Origin: CAZSBG01 sp964605145
GTDB lineage: Bacteria > Zhuqueibacterota > Zhuqueibacteria > Thermofontimicrobiales > Thermofontimicrobiaceae
Assembly (NCBI GenBank): GCA_964605145.1
Contig: CAZSBG010000011.1
Span: 1 to 64,000, forward strand
Reading direction: 5' to 3'
Length of the DNA stretch: 64,000 bases
Of the stretch, positions 16,453 through 27,300 are shown piece by piece. Under the pieces are notes generated by a model that was not told where the DNA came from, did not search any database, and saw only the letters and a list, made by a program, of their open reading frames with translations. The translations under genes and the position numbers were made by a program. Numbering within the stretch: the stretch's first letter is position 1; each line of letters starts with the position of its first letter.

Positions 16453-18780
16453 ATGCCAATCACAAAATACAACATAAAAATAGACAACCTGGACTGCGCG
16501 GATTGCGCGGCGAAAATCGAGAAAAAGGTGGCCGGGCTGAACGGTGTTTCGTTGTGCAAAATGGATTTTATGGGCGCCAGACTCTCGGTGGAGTTTGATG
16601 ATTCCAAAATCCGGAGGAGCGCCATCGAGACAGCAGTGGAAGATTTGGGGTACGCGGTCGCCGACATTTCGGATACGCAGCGAAGCGTGCTTTTGGTGAA
16701 GGGCATGGATTGCGCGGACGAGGCGCGGCCCATTGAAGAGCGGCTGAAAAAGCTGGCCGGCGTGAACGATATTCAGTTCAATCTCGTCGCCAATAAATTG
16801 ATCGTTGAGCACACAGCGCCGCTATCGAACATTCAGCGCGCGCTGAAAGAGATTGGATTTGAGTCCGAATTGGCCGAACGGAAAAGGGCAGGGGAGCGGG
16901 CTTCGTTCCGGCAGCGGAACAGCATGCTGATATTCACCATCATCTCCGGCGTTTTTGCGGCGGCCGGCATCGCGCTCAATTATTTCCACCTTCCGAAATC
17001 CATCATCATCCCGTTGTTCGCAGCGGCCATTGCCAGTGGCGGATTTCGCATTGCCGGCAAGGGAATTCGCGAGGCGAAAAATCTCACATTGGGAATGGAT
17101 TTTCTGATGACCCTGGCTGTAATCGGGGCCATGATTATCGGCGAGTGGTCCGAGGGGGCCATGGTGATTTTCCTGTTTGCGCTGGCCCAGGTGCTGGAGT
17201 CGTATTCCATGGATCGGGCGCGGCGGTCCATCCAGTCGCTGATGGAATTGGCGCCGGATGTGGCGCTGCTGAAATCGGAACATGGCGACCGAACCGTGCC
17301 GGTGGAGGACATTACCGTCGACGAAATCATCATCATCCGCCCGGGCGCGCGCATTCCGCTGGATGGTGTTGTGGTTGCCGGCAGCTCGTCTGTGAACCAG
17401 GCGCCCATTACCGGGGAGAGCTTGCCGGTGATAAAATCCGTGGGCGATGAGGTTTTTGCCGGCGCCATCAACGAAAAAGGCGCGCTGGAAGTCCGCGTCA
17501 CCAAAACCGCCGGGGACTCCACCATTGCCCGCATCATTCAGCTTGTGGAGCAGGCCCAGGCGCAGAAAGCCCCGACCCAGACGTTCGTCGAGAAATTCGC
17601 GCGTTATTACACGCCGGCGGTGGTGTCGTTTGCAGTGCTGCTAACTGTAATTCCCCCGCTGTTTTTCGGCGGTGCGTTTTCGGACTGGTTCTATCGCGCG
17701 CTGGTGCTGCTGGTGATTTCGTGTCCCTGCGCCCTGGTCATTTCCACGCCGGTGACCATTGTCAGCGGCCTGACCAACGCGGCCCGCGCCGGCATTCTCA
17801 TCAAAGGCGGCGCTTATTTGGAGAGTTTCGGCAAAATGAAAGCGCTGGCCTTTGACAAAACCGGCACATTGACCCTTGGCAAACCGCAGGTGCGAGCCGT
17901 TATACCGCTCAACAATTTTCCGGAATCGGACATGTTGTCCATTGCCGCGTCCATTGAATCGCGGTCCGAACATCCGTTGGCCAGGGCAATCGTCGAATTC
18001 GCAGAATTGAAGAATGCCGCTGCCCTGCCGCTGGAATCGTTCAAAGCCATTCCCGGCAAGGGCGTTCGCGCCAAAATAAACGGCACGACCTATTTTTTGG
18101 GCAATCACCGGCTGTTTGAAGAACATCAGAAATGTGATGAAGAAACCCACGCGCTGCATCAAAAGCTGGAGCAGAAGTTCAACACAGCGGTGATTCTCGG
18201 CAGCGAAAAAAAGGTATTGGGGATTTTCGCGGTGGCCGATGGCATTCGCGAGGGAGCAGTCGAGGCGATCCGCGATTTGCACGCTGCCGGCGTTGAACGA
18301 ACCGTCATGCTCACCGGGGATAATCGCGAAACTGCCGAAGCCATTGCCGGCGAACTTGGTTTGGATGAATTTCGGGCTGAGCTGCTGCCGGAAGAAAAGG
18401 TCACAGCGATTCAGCAGATGAAAGACCAGCACGGCCACGTGGCCATGGTGGGCGACGGCATCAACGATGCGCCGGCCCTGGCAGCGGCGAGCCTGGGAAT
18501 TTCCATGGGCGCTTCCGCAACCGACACTGCGCTGGAAACCGCGGACATCGCCCTGATGAACGACGACCTGGGCAAGCTGGCCTATTTGAAGAAATTGAGT
18601 CGACGCACGGTTCGCATCATCAAGCAGAATATTTTTGTGGCCCTGTTTCTCAAGGCAATTTTCGTGCTGCTTGCCATTCCCGGTCTCGCCACCCTGTGGA
18701 TGGCCGTGTTCGCGGACATGGGCGCCAGCCTGATTGTCGTGTTCAACGGGCTGCGGGCGTTGAAGAATGGGAATCGATGA
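16453..18780 (+). CDS. Zn/Cd/Pb/Co-translocating P1B-type ATPase
   Basis: A 775-aa inner-membrane exporter. The N-terminus has a heavy-metal-associated domain with the metal-binding DCADC (C15, C18) and a second, degenerate domain (KGMDCADEARPIEE), as in CadA/ZntA/ZiaA-type pumps. Membrane segments begin near residue 155. The transmembrane metal motif is CPC (C424-P425-C426), the phosphorylation site is DKTGTLT (D468), the nucleotide domain has the SEHPLA histidine-proline pair, and the hinge is GDGINDAPAL. Together with the CadC-like regulator upstream this supports divalent soft-metal efflux, not copper. ATG 16453 lacks a strong ribosome-binding site. A 235-bp gap with a perfect palindrome separates it from the regulator. 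Confidence 0.93.
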   Translation: MPITKYNIKIDNLDCADCAAKIEKKVAGLNGVSLCKMDFMGARLSVEFDDSKIRRSAIETAVEDLGYAVADISDTQRSVLLVKGMDCADEARPIEERLKKLAGVNDIQFNLVANKLIVEHTAPLSNIQRALKEIGFESELAERKRAGERASFRQRNSMLIFTIISGVFAAAGIALNYFHLPKSIIIPLFAAAIASGGFRIAGKGIREAKNLTLGMDFLMTLAVIGAMIIGEWSEGAMVIFLFALAQVLESYSMDRARRSIQSLMELAPDVALLKSEHGDRTVPVEDITVDEIIIIRPGARIPLDGVVVAGSSSVNQAPITGESLPVIKSVGDEVFAGAINEKGALEVRVTKTAGDSTIARIIQLVEQAQAQKAPTQTFVEKFARYYTPAVVSFAVLLTVIPPLFFGGAFSDWFYRALVLLVISCPCALVISTPVTIVSGLTNAARAGILIKGGAYLESFGKMKALAFDKTGTLTLGKPQVRAVIPLNNFPESDMLSIAASIESRSEHPLARAIVEFAELKNAAALPLESFKAIPGKGVRAKINGTTYFLGNHRLFEEHQKCDEETHALHQKLEQKFNTAVILGSEKKVLGIFAVADGIREGAVEAIRDLHAAGVERTVMLTGDNRETAEAIAGELGLDEFRAELLPEEKVTAIQQMKDQHGHVAMVGDGINDAPALAAASLGISMGASATDTALETADIALMNDDLGKLAYLKKLSRRTVRIIKQNIFVALFLKAIFVLLAIPGLATLWMAVFADMGASLIVVFNGLRALKNGNR

Positions 18781-19726
18781 AAGGTATCGGTATTGGTTGG
18801 ATTTTGAATTAATCATTTATGCGAATTATTGGAATAATGGAATGGTGGAAGGATGGAAAAAATATCTAATTTTCAACCATTCCAATCCAATGCAAGACAA
18901 CGCCAAATAGTTAAATGAATAATTCACGCCCATAATAATTTTTTGTCATCGACAGAAAAACTGTCATCCCCATTTCCACAATTTGGATTGTTTTAAACAC
19001 CGAAGGTGTTTCACATTTGTGGCAGATAAATTGACCAGTAATAACAACCCTGAAAGGATTGAACAATTCTTGGCCGAGCGATTGGTAACAAATTACAAAT
19101 CGATTTTCATTGCATGAATGTTCAACTCTTTCGGAGTTGTCGCTTGTTAGCGGAATTGTTATTACTACAAATGTCCAATCCCTTCGGGATTGTTTGAAAT
19201 TTCCAATCATCCACACATGGAAAATAGGATTCCAATATTCCATTATTCCAGCACCTGTTCAGTCCATGGCCAACTTTTTATTCTGACACCAAAACTCCTT
19301 CCATTTTTTCCTCTCCACAAAATATTAAAAAATTGACACTCAACACATAGTTTTAGTTAAAATGGACTAATTTACTGTATTCTAAAATCTGATTTCATTT
19401 CAATTAATTTATGCATTGCTGCCAGGTCTCGAAGACTCGAAGTTTGATTTCAAACAAGCACTGCAAAGTTATCTTCGAGCCTTGTCGACTTCGAGGCAGA
19501 AAATCACTGCCTGTAAAATAACCGTGTCATTCTGAGAACAACAGGATTCATACATTTGGAAAATCCTGAAAAAATCTCATATTGATAATTGAAAACAGGA
19601 AGTTCGCAGAGCTTCATTTCATTAAAAAACAAATACTAAAATCGGGTAAATTTTAATGGCATAATACTTGAATAAGAATGTTCCAAAACGAACTAATTAA
19701 ATTTTTTGGAATATTGGAGCGAGGAA
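18781..19726. repeat. 945-bp intergenic region with four hairpin palindromes
   Basis: No gene is evident. Four short palindromes lie roughly 50-80 bp apart: AACACCGAAGGTGTT (18996-19010), CAACCCTGAAAGGATTG (19045-19061), CAACTCTTTCGGAGTTG (19123-19139) and CAATCCCTTCGGGATTG (19176-19192). The minus strand beside the last reads ATTTGTAG, as in the clusters at 15.6 and 34.3 kb. A TTGACA at 19333 with AT-rich sequence 18 bp later could be a promoter for the Clp gene with a long leader; this is weak. Confidence 0.55.
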
Positions 19727-22141
19727 ATGCAATTGGACTTTTCGGACAAAATTCATCAGGTTCTCAAATACTCGAGAGAAGAAGCCTTGCGGCTGCGCAA
19801 TGATTTCATCAGCACGGAACATATTTTACTGGGATTGCTCAAAGGTAAGGAGCAACACTTTGTTCATGATATTTTAAACAACCTGGACTGCGATATTGCT
19901 GAAATGAAAAAGCGGATTGAGAAAGTGATTCAGCCGCTGCCGTATGTCGTTACTTTGGAAGATGTGCCGCTTACCAAACGCGCGGAAAACGTGCTTCGCC
20001 GAGCCTGGGTGGAAGCAGAGCGTTTCGGTTCGCGCGACATAAAAATAGAGCATCTATTTCTGGCGCTTATCGCTGAAAAGCATGGCGTTGCCGCAACAGT
20101 GCTGGATTCTTTTGATATTACATATAATAATGTGAACAGGGAAATCGAACGTATCATGGCTTCGGGTGTAACAACCCAGCGAAAAGTGGTTTCAAATATG
20201 AAAAAATTAAAGCTCAGCAAATACGGGCAGAATTTCACCGAGATGGCAGAGAAAGGCCAGATCGACCCGGTGATTGGCCGGGATGATGAGATCGAACGCG
20301 TCATCCAGATTTTGATGCGCCGAAAAAAGAACAACCCGGTGCTCATCGGCGAGCCGGGTGTTGGCAAAACCGCAGTGGTGGAAGGTCTGGCGCTGCGCGT
20401 CGTTGAAAAGCGCGTACCTCATGTTTTTCACGATCTGCAAATCTTCAACGTGGATTTGGGCCTGATGCTGGCCGGCACGCAATTCCGCGGCCAGTTCGAA
20501 GAGCGGTTCAAAGAAGTGGTGGATGAACTGGAGCAATACGACAATATCGTCCTGTTCATCGACGAATTGCATACCATCATCGGCGCCGGCGGCGTTGGCG
20601 GAAATCTGGATGTGTCCAATTTGCTGAAACCGGCGCTGGCTGCCGGCAAAGTGTCCTGCATTGGCGCGACCACGCTCAACGAATACCAGAAATATGTGGA
20701 GCACGACAAAGCTTTGGAGCGGCGATTCCAGCGCGTGCTCGTTGAACCACCGTCAAATTCAACCACATACGAGATTCTCCAGGGAATCAAATCCAAATAT
20801 GAATCCTATCATCACGTGCATTATACCGAAAAGGCGATTCTCGAATCCGTCCGCCTGGCCGACCGTTACATCACGGACAAGTTTTTCCCGGACAAGGCCA
20901 TCGATTTGTTAGATGAAGCCGGGGCTATGGTCAGCCTGAGCCAGGATGACGATAGCACTGCATTGACCAAAGACGCCAATTCCATTGTGTTGGATTCGGA
21001 GTCCGAGCGGTTTTTCCGAAGGATGGAGAGCCTGACGGAAACGGAAACTCCGCAATCGGCCGGGGTGTACAATGTGAAAGTTGCCCGGCGAACTGACGCA
21101 CAGATCGAAGAAAAATCGGCGGAAGTGACAAGCATGGATATTGCCAAAACCGTACGATTGATGACCGGCATTCCCATGACGCGGCTCACCCGGACCGAGT
21201 CCGACCGGCTGCTGGATTTGGATGAAAAATTGAACGAATCCGTGGTGGGACAGGCCGAAGCAGTTGAAAAGATCACCAAAGCCATCAAGCGCGCGCGAAC
21301 AGGCCTGAAGGATCCGCGGCGCCCGGTGGGATCGTTTGTTTTCGTCGGACCTTCTGCGGTGGGAAAAACAAAGCTGGCTCAGGATTTGGCCATGAGCTTG
21401 TTCGATAAAACGGAATCTCTGGTTCAACTGGACATGTCCGAATACATGGAAAAGTTTGCGGTATCGCGATTGATCGGAGCGCCTCCCGGCTACGTGGGCT
21501 ACGAAGAGGGCGGCCAGTTGACCGAACAGGTGCGGCGACATCCCTATTCCGTGATTCTGCTGGATCAAATCGACAAAGCCCATCCGGATGTGCTCAATAT
21601 TCTGCTGCAAATTCTGGACGATGGCATGGTCACCGACAGCATGGGACGGAAGGTCAATTTCAGGAATACGCTCATTATTATGACGGTCAATCACACGCTG
21701 AATGGCGGAAAAGCAACGCGGTTGGGATTCAGCCATCATGCGGACGACCGGGAAGTTGTTCTGGCCGACGAACAACACAACAAATTTCTGCGTCGTTTGT
21801 TTCCCCCGGAATTCATCAATCGAATCGATGAAGTGATTCCCTTCCGCAATCTGGATAAAAAGCACTTCATCACCATTTTAGAGCATGAAATTGAACACCT
21901 CCTGAGCAAAACCAGGGAAATGAATATCACCATTTCGCTCACGGATAGCGCCAAAGATTTCCTCATCGAGCGTGAATTCAATATTGAACGGGGCGCGCGA
22001 TCCATTCGGAGAATTGTCCAGCAGTATTTTGAAAATGCGCTTGCTGAAAAGATTCTCAAAAAAGAGATCATGTCCGGCGACCATCTTTATGTGCATTGCC
22101 CGGACGGACAATTGATATTTACAAAAACGGAATTGAGTTGA
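19727..22141 (+). CDS. clpC: ClpC-like Hsp100 ATPase with D2 Walker B Glu-to-Gln substitution
   Basis: An 804-aa AAA+ unfoldase. It has a double Clp-N repeat (DFISTEHILLGLL; DIKIEHLFLALI). D1 has Walker A GEPGVGKT (208-215) and Walker B FIDE (D279-E280). D2 has Walker A GPSAVGKT (541-548), pore loop GYVGYEEGG, arginine-finger segment FINRIDE and sensor 2 GARSIRR. The D2 Walker B reads LLDQIDKAH: the catalytic Glu is Gln614, the same change used experimentally to make substrate-trap Clp proteins. A RLGF loop, matching the ClpP-docking LGF of ClpC, is retained. The M-domain region is short and not ClpC-typical. The start at ATG 19727 has a GGAGCGAGGA ribosome-binding site; the upstream TTG at 19706 does not. 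No clpP is in the window. Confidence 0.9.
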   Translation: MQLDFSDKIHQVLKYSREEALRLRNDFISTEHILLGLLKGKEQHFVHDILNNLDCDIAEMKKRIEKVIQPLPYVVTLEDVPLTKRAENVLRRAWVEAERFGSRDIKIEHLFLALIAEKHGVAATVLDSFDITYNNVNREIERIMASGVTTQRKVVSNMKKLKLSKYGQNFTEMAEKGQIDPVIGRDDEIERVIQILMRRKKNNPVLIGEPGVGKTAVVEGLALRVVEKRVPHVFHDLQIFNVDLGLMLAGTQFRGQFEERFKEVVDELEQYDNIVLFIDELHTIIGAGGVGGNLDVSNLLKPALAAGKVSCIGATTLNEYQKYVEHDKALERRFQRVLVEPPSNSTTYEILQGIKSKYESYHHVHYTEKAILESVRLADRYITDKFFPDKAIDLLDEAGAMVSLSQDDDSTALTKDANSIVLDSESERFFRRMESLTETETPQSAGVYNVKVARRTDAQIEEKSAEVTSMDIAKTVRLMTGIPMTRLTRTESDRLLDLDEKLNESVVGQAEAVEKITKAIKRARTGLKDPRRPVGSFVFVGPSAVGKTKLAQDLAMSLFDKTESLVQLDMSEYMEKFAVSRLIGAPPGYVGYEEGGQLTEQVRRHPYSVILLDQIDKAHPDVLNILLQILDDGMVTDSMGRKVNFRNTLIIMTVNHTLNGGKATRLGFSHHADDREVVLADEQHNKFLRRLFPPEFINRIDEVIPFRNLDKKHFITILEHEIEHLLSKTREMNITISLTDSAKDFLIEREFNIERGARSIRRIVQQYFENALAEKILKKEIMSGDHLYVHCPDGQLIFTKTELS

Positions 22142-22186
22142 AAAATGAGTACCTCCAGTTAATAAACCTTCATTCGTTTCAGAGAT

Positions 22187-22222
22187 AGCATGACCAGGCG
22201 TGGCGGCCCTGTCATGCTTTTT
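22187..22222 (+). terminator. Rho-independent terminator after clpC-like gene
   Basis: AGCATGAC at 22187-22194 pairs with GTCATGCT at 22211-22218, with additional AGG/CCT pairing inside and a run of T directly after. It lies 45 bp downstream of the clpC-like stop codon. Confidence 0.8.
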
Positions 22223-22922
22223 CTGTTTAACTTGAATTTTACGTTGTCACATTTAAGAGTTGGGTAAAGGGGGGGGCAAAAGTCCTGCAATTAAATGTTG
22301 AGGATGTCGTCATTCCTGATGGATCCCACTTTTGCGGGAGGAGTTCAGGAATCCCCTCTGGCAAAGTCAGGATATTTCTGCACGCCAAGGCGCATCTTCG
22401 ACCTTCGCAGAAATGGTATTGTTGAATAATATTAAGATTAAAATTAAAAGAAAACAGACTATACGTACAGCCCCCTGCCCGCTGTTTTAATCTCATCTGG
22501 CAAAGCAGATAATCGAGAAATAAAAAAACGCAGATGTGATGTGAATTAGCAAAATAATACACAGTAACGTGGTAATGTTAAAAAAAAGTTTTTTTTGATT
22601 TATTCCTTGATTTTATAATTTGATTCTTTTATCTTTAGGTCTCTTGAAATAGGGTGCAATAAATTTTGTAATAAGTTTAATTTCTTACATCTTCCCAAAT
22701 CCCCTGCACGAAAAAGAAGGCCCATTTAAATCTTCGACGGTGGATTTTAAAATATCCCTTTGAAGGGGGGAAGGGGGGATGTCGGTCATTGAAATAATAT
22801 ATTTTCCCCACGAAACGCACCAAGCACGCAAATCCGCTCGAAATTCTTCCGCGTTTTTTAGCGTGTTCCGTGGGGGGGAAATCTCTCTCCACACAATCTT
22901 AAACCGAGCAGCAGCCTGAGCC
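22223..22922. repeat. 700-bp intergenic region with REP-like hairpin (22309-22362)
   Basis: No gene is seen. Around 22309-22362 a GTCATTCCTGA arm is followed by TCAGGAATCC, the same REP-like family found at 36861-36956 and inside the MITE at 6618-6776. The remainder includes G-rich runs (near 22266 and 22766) and long AT stretches without recognised signals. The next gene's promoter is probably in the last 100 bp but is not identifiable. Confidence 0.5.
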
Positions 22923-24203
22923 ATGGACACCATCGAATCGCTGAATAAAAAAATAACCGACCTGACCAGCCTCATCGAAGTGAGCGCCATCATCAATTCC
23001 ACGCTGGATTTGGAGGAATTGATGAACCTTGTCATGGAAAAAGCCCAGACTGTGATGAACGCCGAAGCCAGTTCGGTGATGCTGCTCAACGAACAGACCG
23101 GCATGCTGGAATGCGAAATAGCCCTCGGTGATGTGCGCGAAAAAGTCAAAGACAAAATTCAGTTGAAAGTGGGCCAGGGCATTGCCGGCTGGGTTGCGGA
23201 GAGCGGGGAAGAGGTCATTGTGCCGGATGTATCGACGGACAAGCGGTTCTATTCCAACGTCGACACCTCCACCGGCTTCCAGACCAAATCCATTTTGGCG
23301 GCTCCGCTCAAAGTGAAAAACAAGGTCATCGGTGTGGCCGAGGTGATCAATCGCCGCGATTCCCAGCCATTCACCGAAGAGAACCTGGCCATCTTTTCCA
23401 CGTTCTGCCGCCAGGTCGCGCTGGCCATTGAAAACGCGCGCATGTACCAGTACAAATTAGAGCAGCAGCGACTGCGCCAGCAACTGGAATCCGCCCATCG
23501 CATTCAGCAGAGTTTCATGCCCCAAACCTTCCCGCATTCCGAAGACGAAAAATTTATCCTGTACGGCAAGAATATCCCGGCAACGGACGTGGGCGGCGAT
23601 TTGTTCGATTTTATTCAAATTGATGACGACCATTTGGGGCTGGTCATTGGCGACGTGTCCGGCAAGGGCGTGCCGGCAGCGCTGTACATGGCGCGGCTCA
23701 TCAGCGATTTGCGCTATTACTGCCACATTGCCGAGCGCCCGGCCGATTTGATGAACACCATCAACAACGTATTGCAGGAGCGCAGCCACCAGGGCATGTT
23801 TGTCACGCTCATTTACATGGTGCTCAACACCAAAACCGGGGAGCTCACCATCACCAATGCCGGCCATTTGCCGCCGCTCTGGTACCAGTTCGAGAAAAAG
23901 CAGCACGAAGTCGTCAACGACATTGCCGGCATTCCGTTGGGCATAATGCTCAACCAGGATTTCTCCAATCGGGTCGTGCAATTGGCCCCGGGCGACATGA
24001 TTCTGCTCTACACCGACGGCATCATCGAAGCCAAGAACACGCGCAAGGAAATGTTCTCGCTGGAGCGGCTGGAAAAGATCGTGGCTGAACCCGGCGGCAG
24101 TCCCCGGGAACTGATCGAAAAAATCGTGGACAATGAGAAAAGCTTCACCAAACGCATGCGCCAGCACGATGATATTACGCTGTTAGCGTTGAGGTGGGGG
24201 TAG
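22923..24203 (+). CDS. GAF-domain PP2C/SpoIIE-type serine phosphatase (RsbU-like)
   Basis: A 426-aa cytoplasmic signalling protein. A GAF domain (about residues 15-170: LMNLVMEKAQTVMNAEASSVMLL ... GQGIAGWVAESGEE) is joined by a coiled coil to a SpoIIE-type PP2C domain with the metal-binding motifs ATDVGGDLFDF, IGDVSGKGVPAAL, NAGHLPP, LYTDGIIEA and QHDDITLLAL. RsbU-like enzymes dephosphorylate a STAS anti-anti-sigma protein to release a sigma factor. A matching kinase and STAS protein lie at 34885 and 35308, beyond a 10-kb island, so the three probably formed one module. ATG 22923 is preceded only by a weak purine stretch. The signal sensed by the GAF domain is unknown. Confidence 0.9.
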   Translation: MDTIESLNKKITDLTSLIEVSAIINSTLDLEELMNLVMEKAQTVMNAEASSVMLLNEQTGMLECEIALGDVREKVKDKIQLKVGQGIAGWVAESGEEVIVPDVSTDKRFYSNVDTSTGFQTKSILAAPLKVKNKVIGVAEVINRRDSQPFTEENLAIFSTFCRQVALAIENARMYQYKLEQQRLRQQLESAHRIQQSFMPQTFPHSEDEKFILYGKNIPATDVGGDLFDFIQIDDDHLGLVIGDVSGKGVPAALYMARLISDLRYYCHIAERPADLMNTINNVLQERSHQGMFVTLIYMVLNTKTGELTITNAGHLPPLWYQFEKKQHEVVNDIAGIPLGIMLNQDFSNRVVQLAPGDMILLYTDGIIEAKNTRKEMFSLERLEKIVAEPGGSPRELIEKIVDNEKSFTKRMRQHDDITLLALRWG

Positions 24204-24374
24204 GGGGGATTAATTACCTGGAAAAAGGAATGATGGATTATTGGACGGATTATTTAAAATTAATTGAGTAAAAGCAAAATATACAATAAAACGTACTGCA
24301 GAAAGTGCAGCCATTAGTTGCACAATTCCGATTAATACAGGAAAGTGGGATTAATAAAGTGGAAGAACTTGAAT

Positions 24375-27300
24375 ATGGCGTTTAAAGAAATTCTCGAAAA
24401 ATATCGAAAGATTTCTTTTTCTGAGCGGGACAAAGGCGACCGCTTCGAACGACTGATGCAGGCTTATCTGAAAACTGATCCCAAATATGCATACCTGTTT
24501 AAAAAAGTTTGGTTATGGAAAGAATTTCCCGGTAAACTTGATTTGGGTGGAGGTGATACGGGAATTGACCTTGTTGCCCTTACTAATGAAGGCGATTATT
24601 GGGCGATTCAGTGTAAATGTTTTCAGGAAGATACTTTTATTGACAAACCAGCAGTTGATAGCTTTCTCTCCACGTCCAGTAGAGAGTTCAAAGATGAGAA
24701 TATGCAAACAACCCGCTTTGCACACCGTCTCTGGATTTCTACGACCAATAAATGGGGCTTGAATGCGACAAAAGCGATTCAAAATCAGAGCCCGCCCGTT
24801 ACGAGAATAAATCTCTTTGATTTAATCGAAGCCCCGGTGGATTGGGAGAAACTGGATGAAGGCATTTACGGAGAAATTTCCAGAACACCAAAAAAGACAC
24901 TCCGACCGCATCAAAAAGAAGCGCTGGAAAAAGCTCATGAATATTTCAAAACGGCAGACCGTGGCAAGCTCATTATGGCCTGTGGAACAGGCAAAACATT
25001 CAACACGCTCCGAATTGCTGAACATGAAACAAATGGAAAAGGATTAATTTTATTTCTTGTGCCTTCAATTGCTTTATTGGGACAGGCTTTAAGAGAATGG
25101 AGCGCTGACGCTAATGAACCCATTAAAGCGGTTTGCATTTGTTCTGATCCTGAAGTTTCCAAAAGAAAAACCAGACGAGAAGATACGGATACATTCAGCA
25201 TCGTGGATTTAGCTTTTCCAGCCTCTACAAATACAAGAAACATTCTCCATCAATTCTATCAAATCAAGAGCACTAGCCATACGGGGATGACTGTTGTTTT
25301 CTCTACCTATCAATCCATTGAAGTTATTGCACGTGCACAAAAATCATTATTGAAAGAAGGCTACAAAGAATTTGATCTCATTATCTGCGATGAAGCACAC
25401 CGAACCACAGGCGTTACCCTGTCCGGGGAAGACGAATCCGCTTTTACCAAAGTGCATGATAACAATTTCATCAAAGCCAAAAAACGAATATACATGACCG
25501 CAACTCCGCGATTGTACAGTGATGATATTAAAAGCAAAGCGGCTCAAGCCGAAGCGGTGCTGTGCTCAATGGACGATCCCGCTTTGTATGGTGAAGAAAT
25601 CTATCGCATCGGATTCGGTGAAGCTGTAGAACATGATTTGCTTACTGATTATAAAGTACTGATTTTGACGCTCAATGATAAAGACGTCCCACCGGCAGTT
25701 CAGCAAATGCTCACGACAGGCGAAGCTGAAATAAAAACAGATGATCTTTCAAAACTTATTGGCACCATCAATGCGTTGTCCAAGCAGTTCCTGGGCGATG
25801 ATGGTAAAACCAAAGAAACAGATCCTGAAACGATGCGCCGTGCAGTTGCCTTTTGCCAGAGTATTGCTGTTTCAAAAAAAATTACTGCAACTTATAATAG
25901 TGCAACAGATGTTTATCTCAGATCTTTGCCTCCTGAAAAAAAAGAACAAATGGTTTCAGTAACTTCAAAACATATGGATGGAGCCATGTCCGCCCCTGAT
26001 CGTGACGAATTATTGAGCTGGCTAAAATCTACAACAGAAGAAAGCGAATGCCGCATTTTGACCAATGTTCGTGTTCTAAGCGAAGGTGTGGACGTGCCTT
26101 CTCTGGATGCTGTTTTATTTTTATCTGCCAGAAACTCCCAGATTGATGTTGTGCAATCCGTTGGAAGAGTCATGCGAAAGGCGCCAAATAAAAAATACGG
26201 CTATATCATTATTCCAGTGGTGGTGCCAGCAGATGTGGAAGCTGACAAGGCTCTTGATGATAACGTACGATATAGAGTCGTATGGACAGTTCTCAATGCG
26301 CTCCGTGCTCATGATGACCGATTCAACGCGACGGTAAATAAAATTGAACTCAACAAAAAACGACCAGAACAAATTTTAGTTGGCCGCCCTGAATATACAT
26401 TTGATGGTGATGGCGAACCTTCAGTAGTTAGCGACGATCAAGGAGCATATAAAACCAGCCAGGAAATAAGCAAGCAATTGGCTATGCAATTTGAACAATT
26501 ACAGAATGTGGTTTTTGCCCGTATGGTGAAAAAGGTTGGCGACCGCAGGTATTGGGAGCAGTGGGCAAAAGACGTCGCTATTATTGCCGAACGGCAAATG
26601 GAGCGTATCGAATATTTGATCTCTGAAAAGAAAGATCAACGGGCTGCCTTTGATAATTTTTTAGCCGGTCTGCAACGCAACATCAATCCAAGCATCACCG
26701 AAAACCAGGCAGTGGAAATGCTGGCCCAGCACATCATTACCAAACCGATTTTTGAAGCCCTGTTTGAAGGTTATTCCTTTGTAAAAAGCAATGCCGTTTC
26801 CACCGCCATGCAAGGGATGTTGGATGCTTTGGAAGGTAAATCGGTAGCCGAAGAATCCGAAACCCTGCAAAAGTTTTACGATTCGGTGCGCAAACGGGCA
26901 GAAGGTATTGATAATGCCGAAGGCAAGCAACGCATCATCATTGAATTATACGACAAGTTCTTTAAAACCGCTTTCCCGAAAATGGTGGAGCAATTGGGCA
27001 TTGTTTATACGCCTGTGGAAGTGGTGGATTTCATCATCCATTCGGTCAATGATGTATTGAAAAAAGAATTTGGACGCAGCATTTCAGATGAAAACATTCA
27101 TGTTCTCGACCCCTTTACCGGAACGGGAACGTTCATTACCCGATTACTACAAAGCGGATTGATTGACAGAAAAGACCTCAAACGAAAATATCAGCACGAA
27201 CTACATGCCAATGAAATTGTGCTCTTGGCCTATTATATAGCGGCTGTAAATATTGAAAATGCGTATCATGACCAATTGGGTGAAGATTCAGAATACAAAC

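Noticed and set aside
17641..18816. A long open frame on the minus strand (391 codons) opposite the metal ATPase gene
   Set aside because: It lies wholly antisense to a clear P-type ATPase with all family motifs, has an unnatural composition (many Gln/Arg/His) and no recognisable domain. It is a shadow of the codon bias of the + strand gene.
20909..21865. A 318-codon minus-strand frame opposite the clpC-like gene, and similar frames at 1195-2049 and 23457-24167
   Set aside because: Antisense to well-supported genes, without start signals or family resemblance; treated as shadows.
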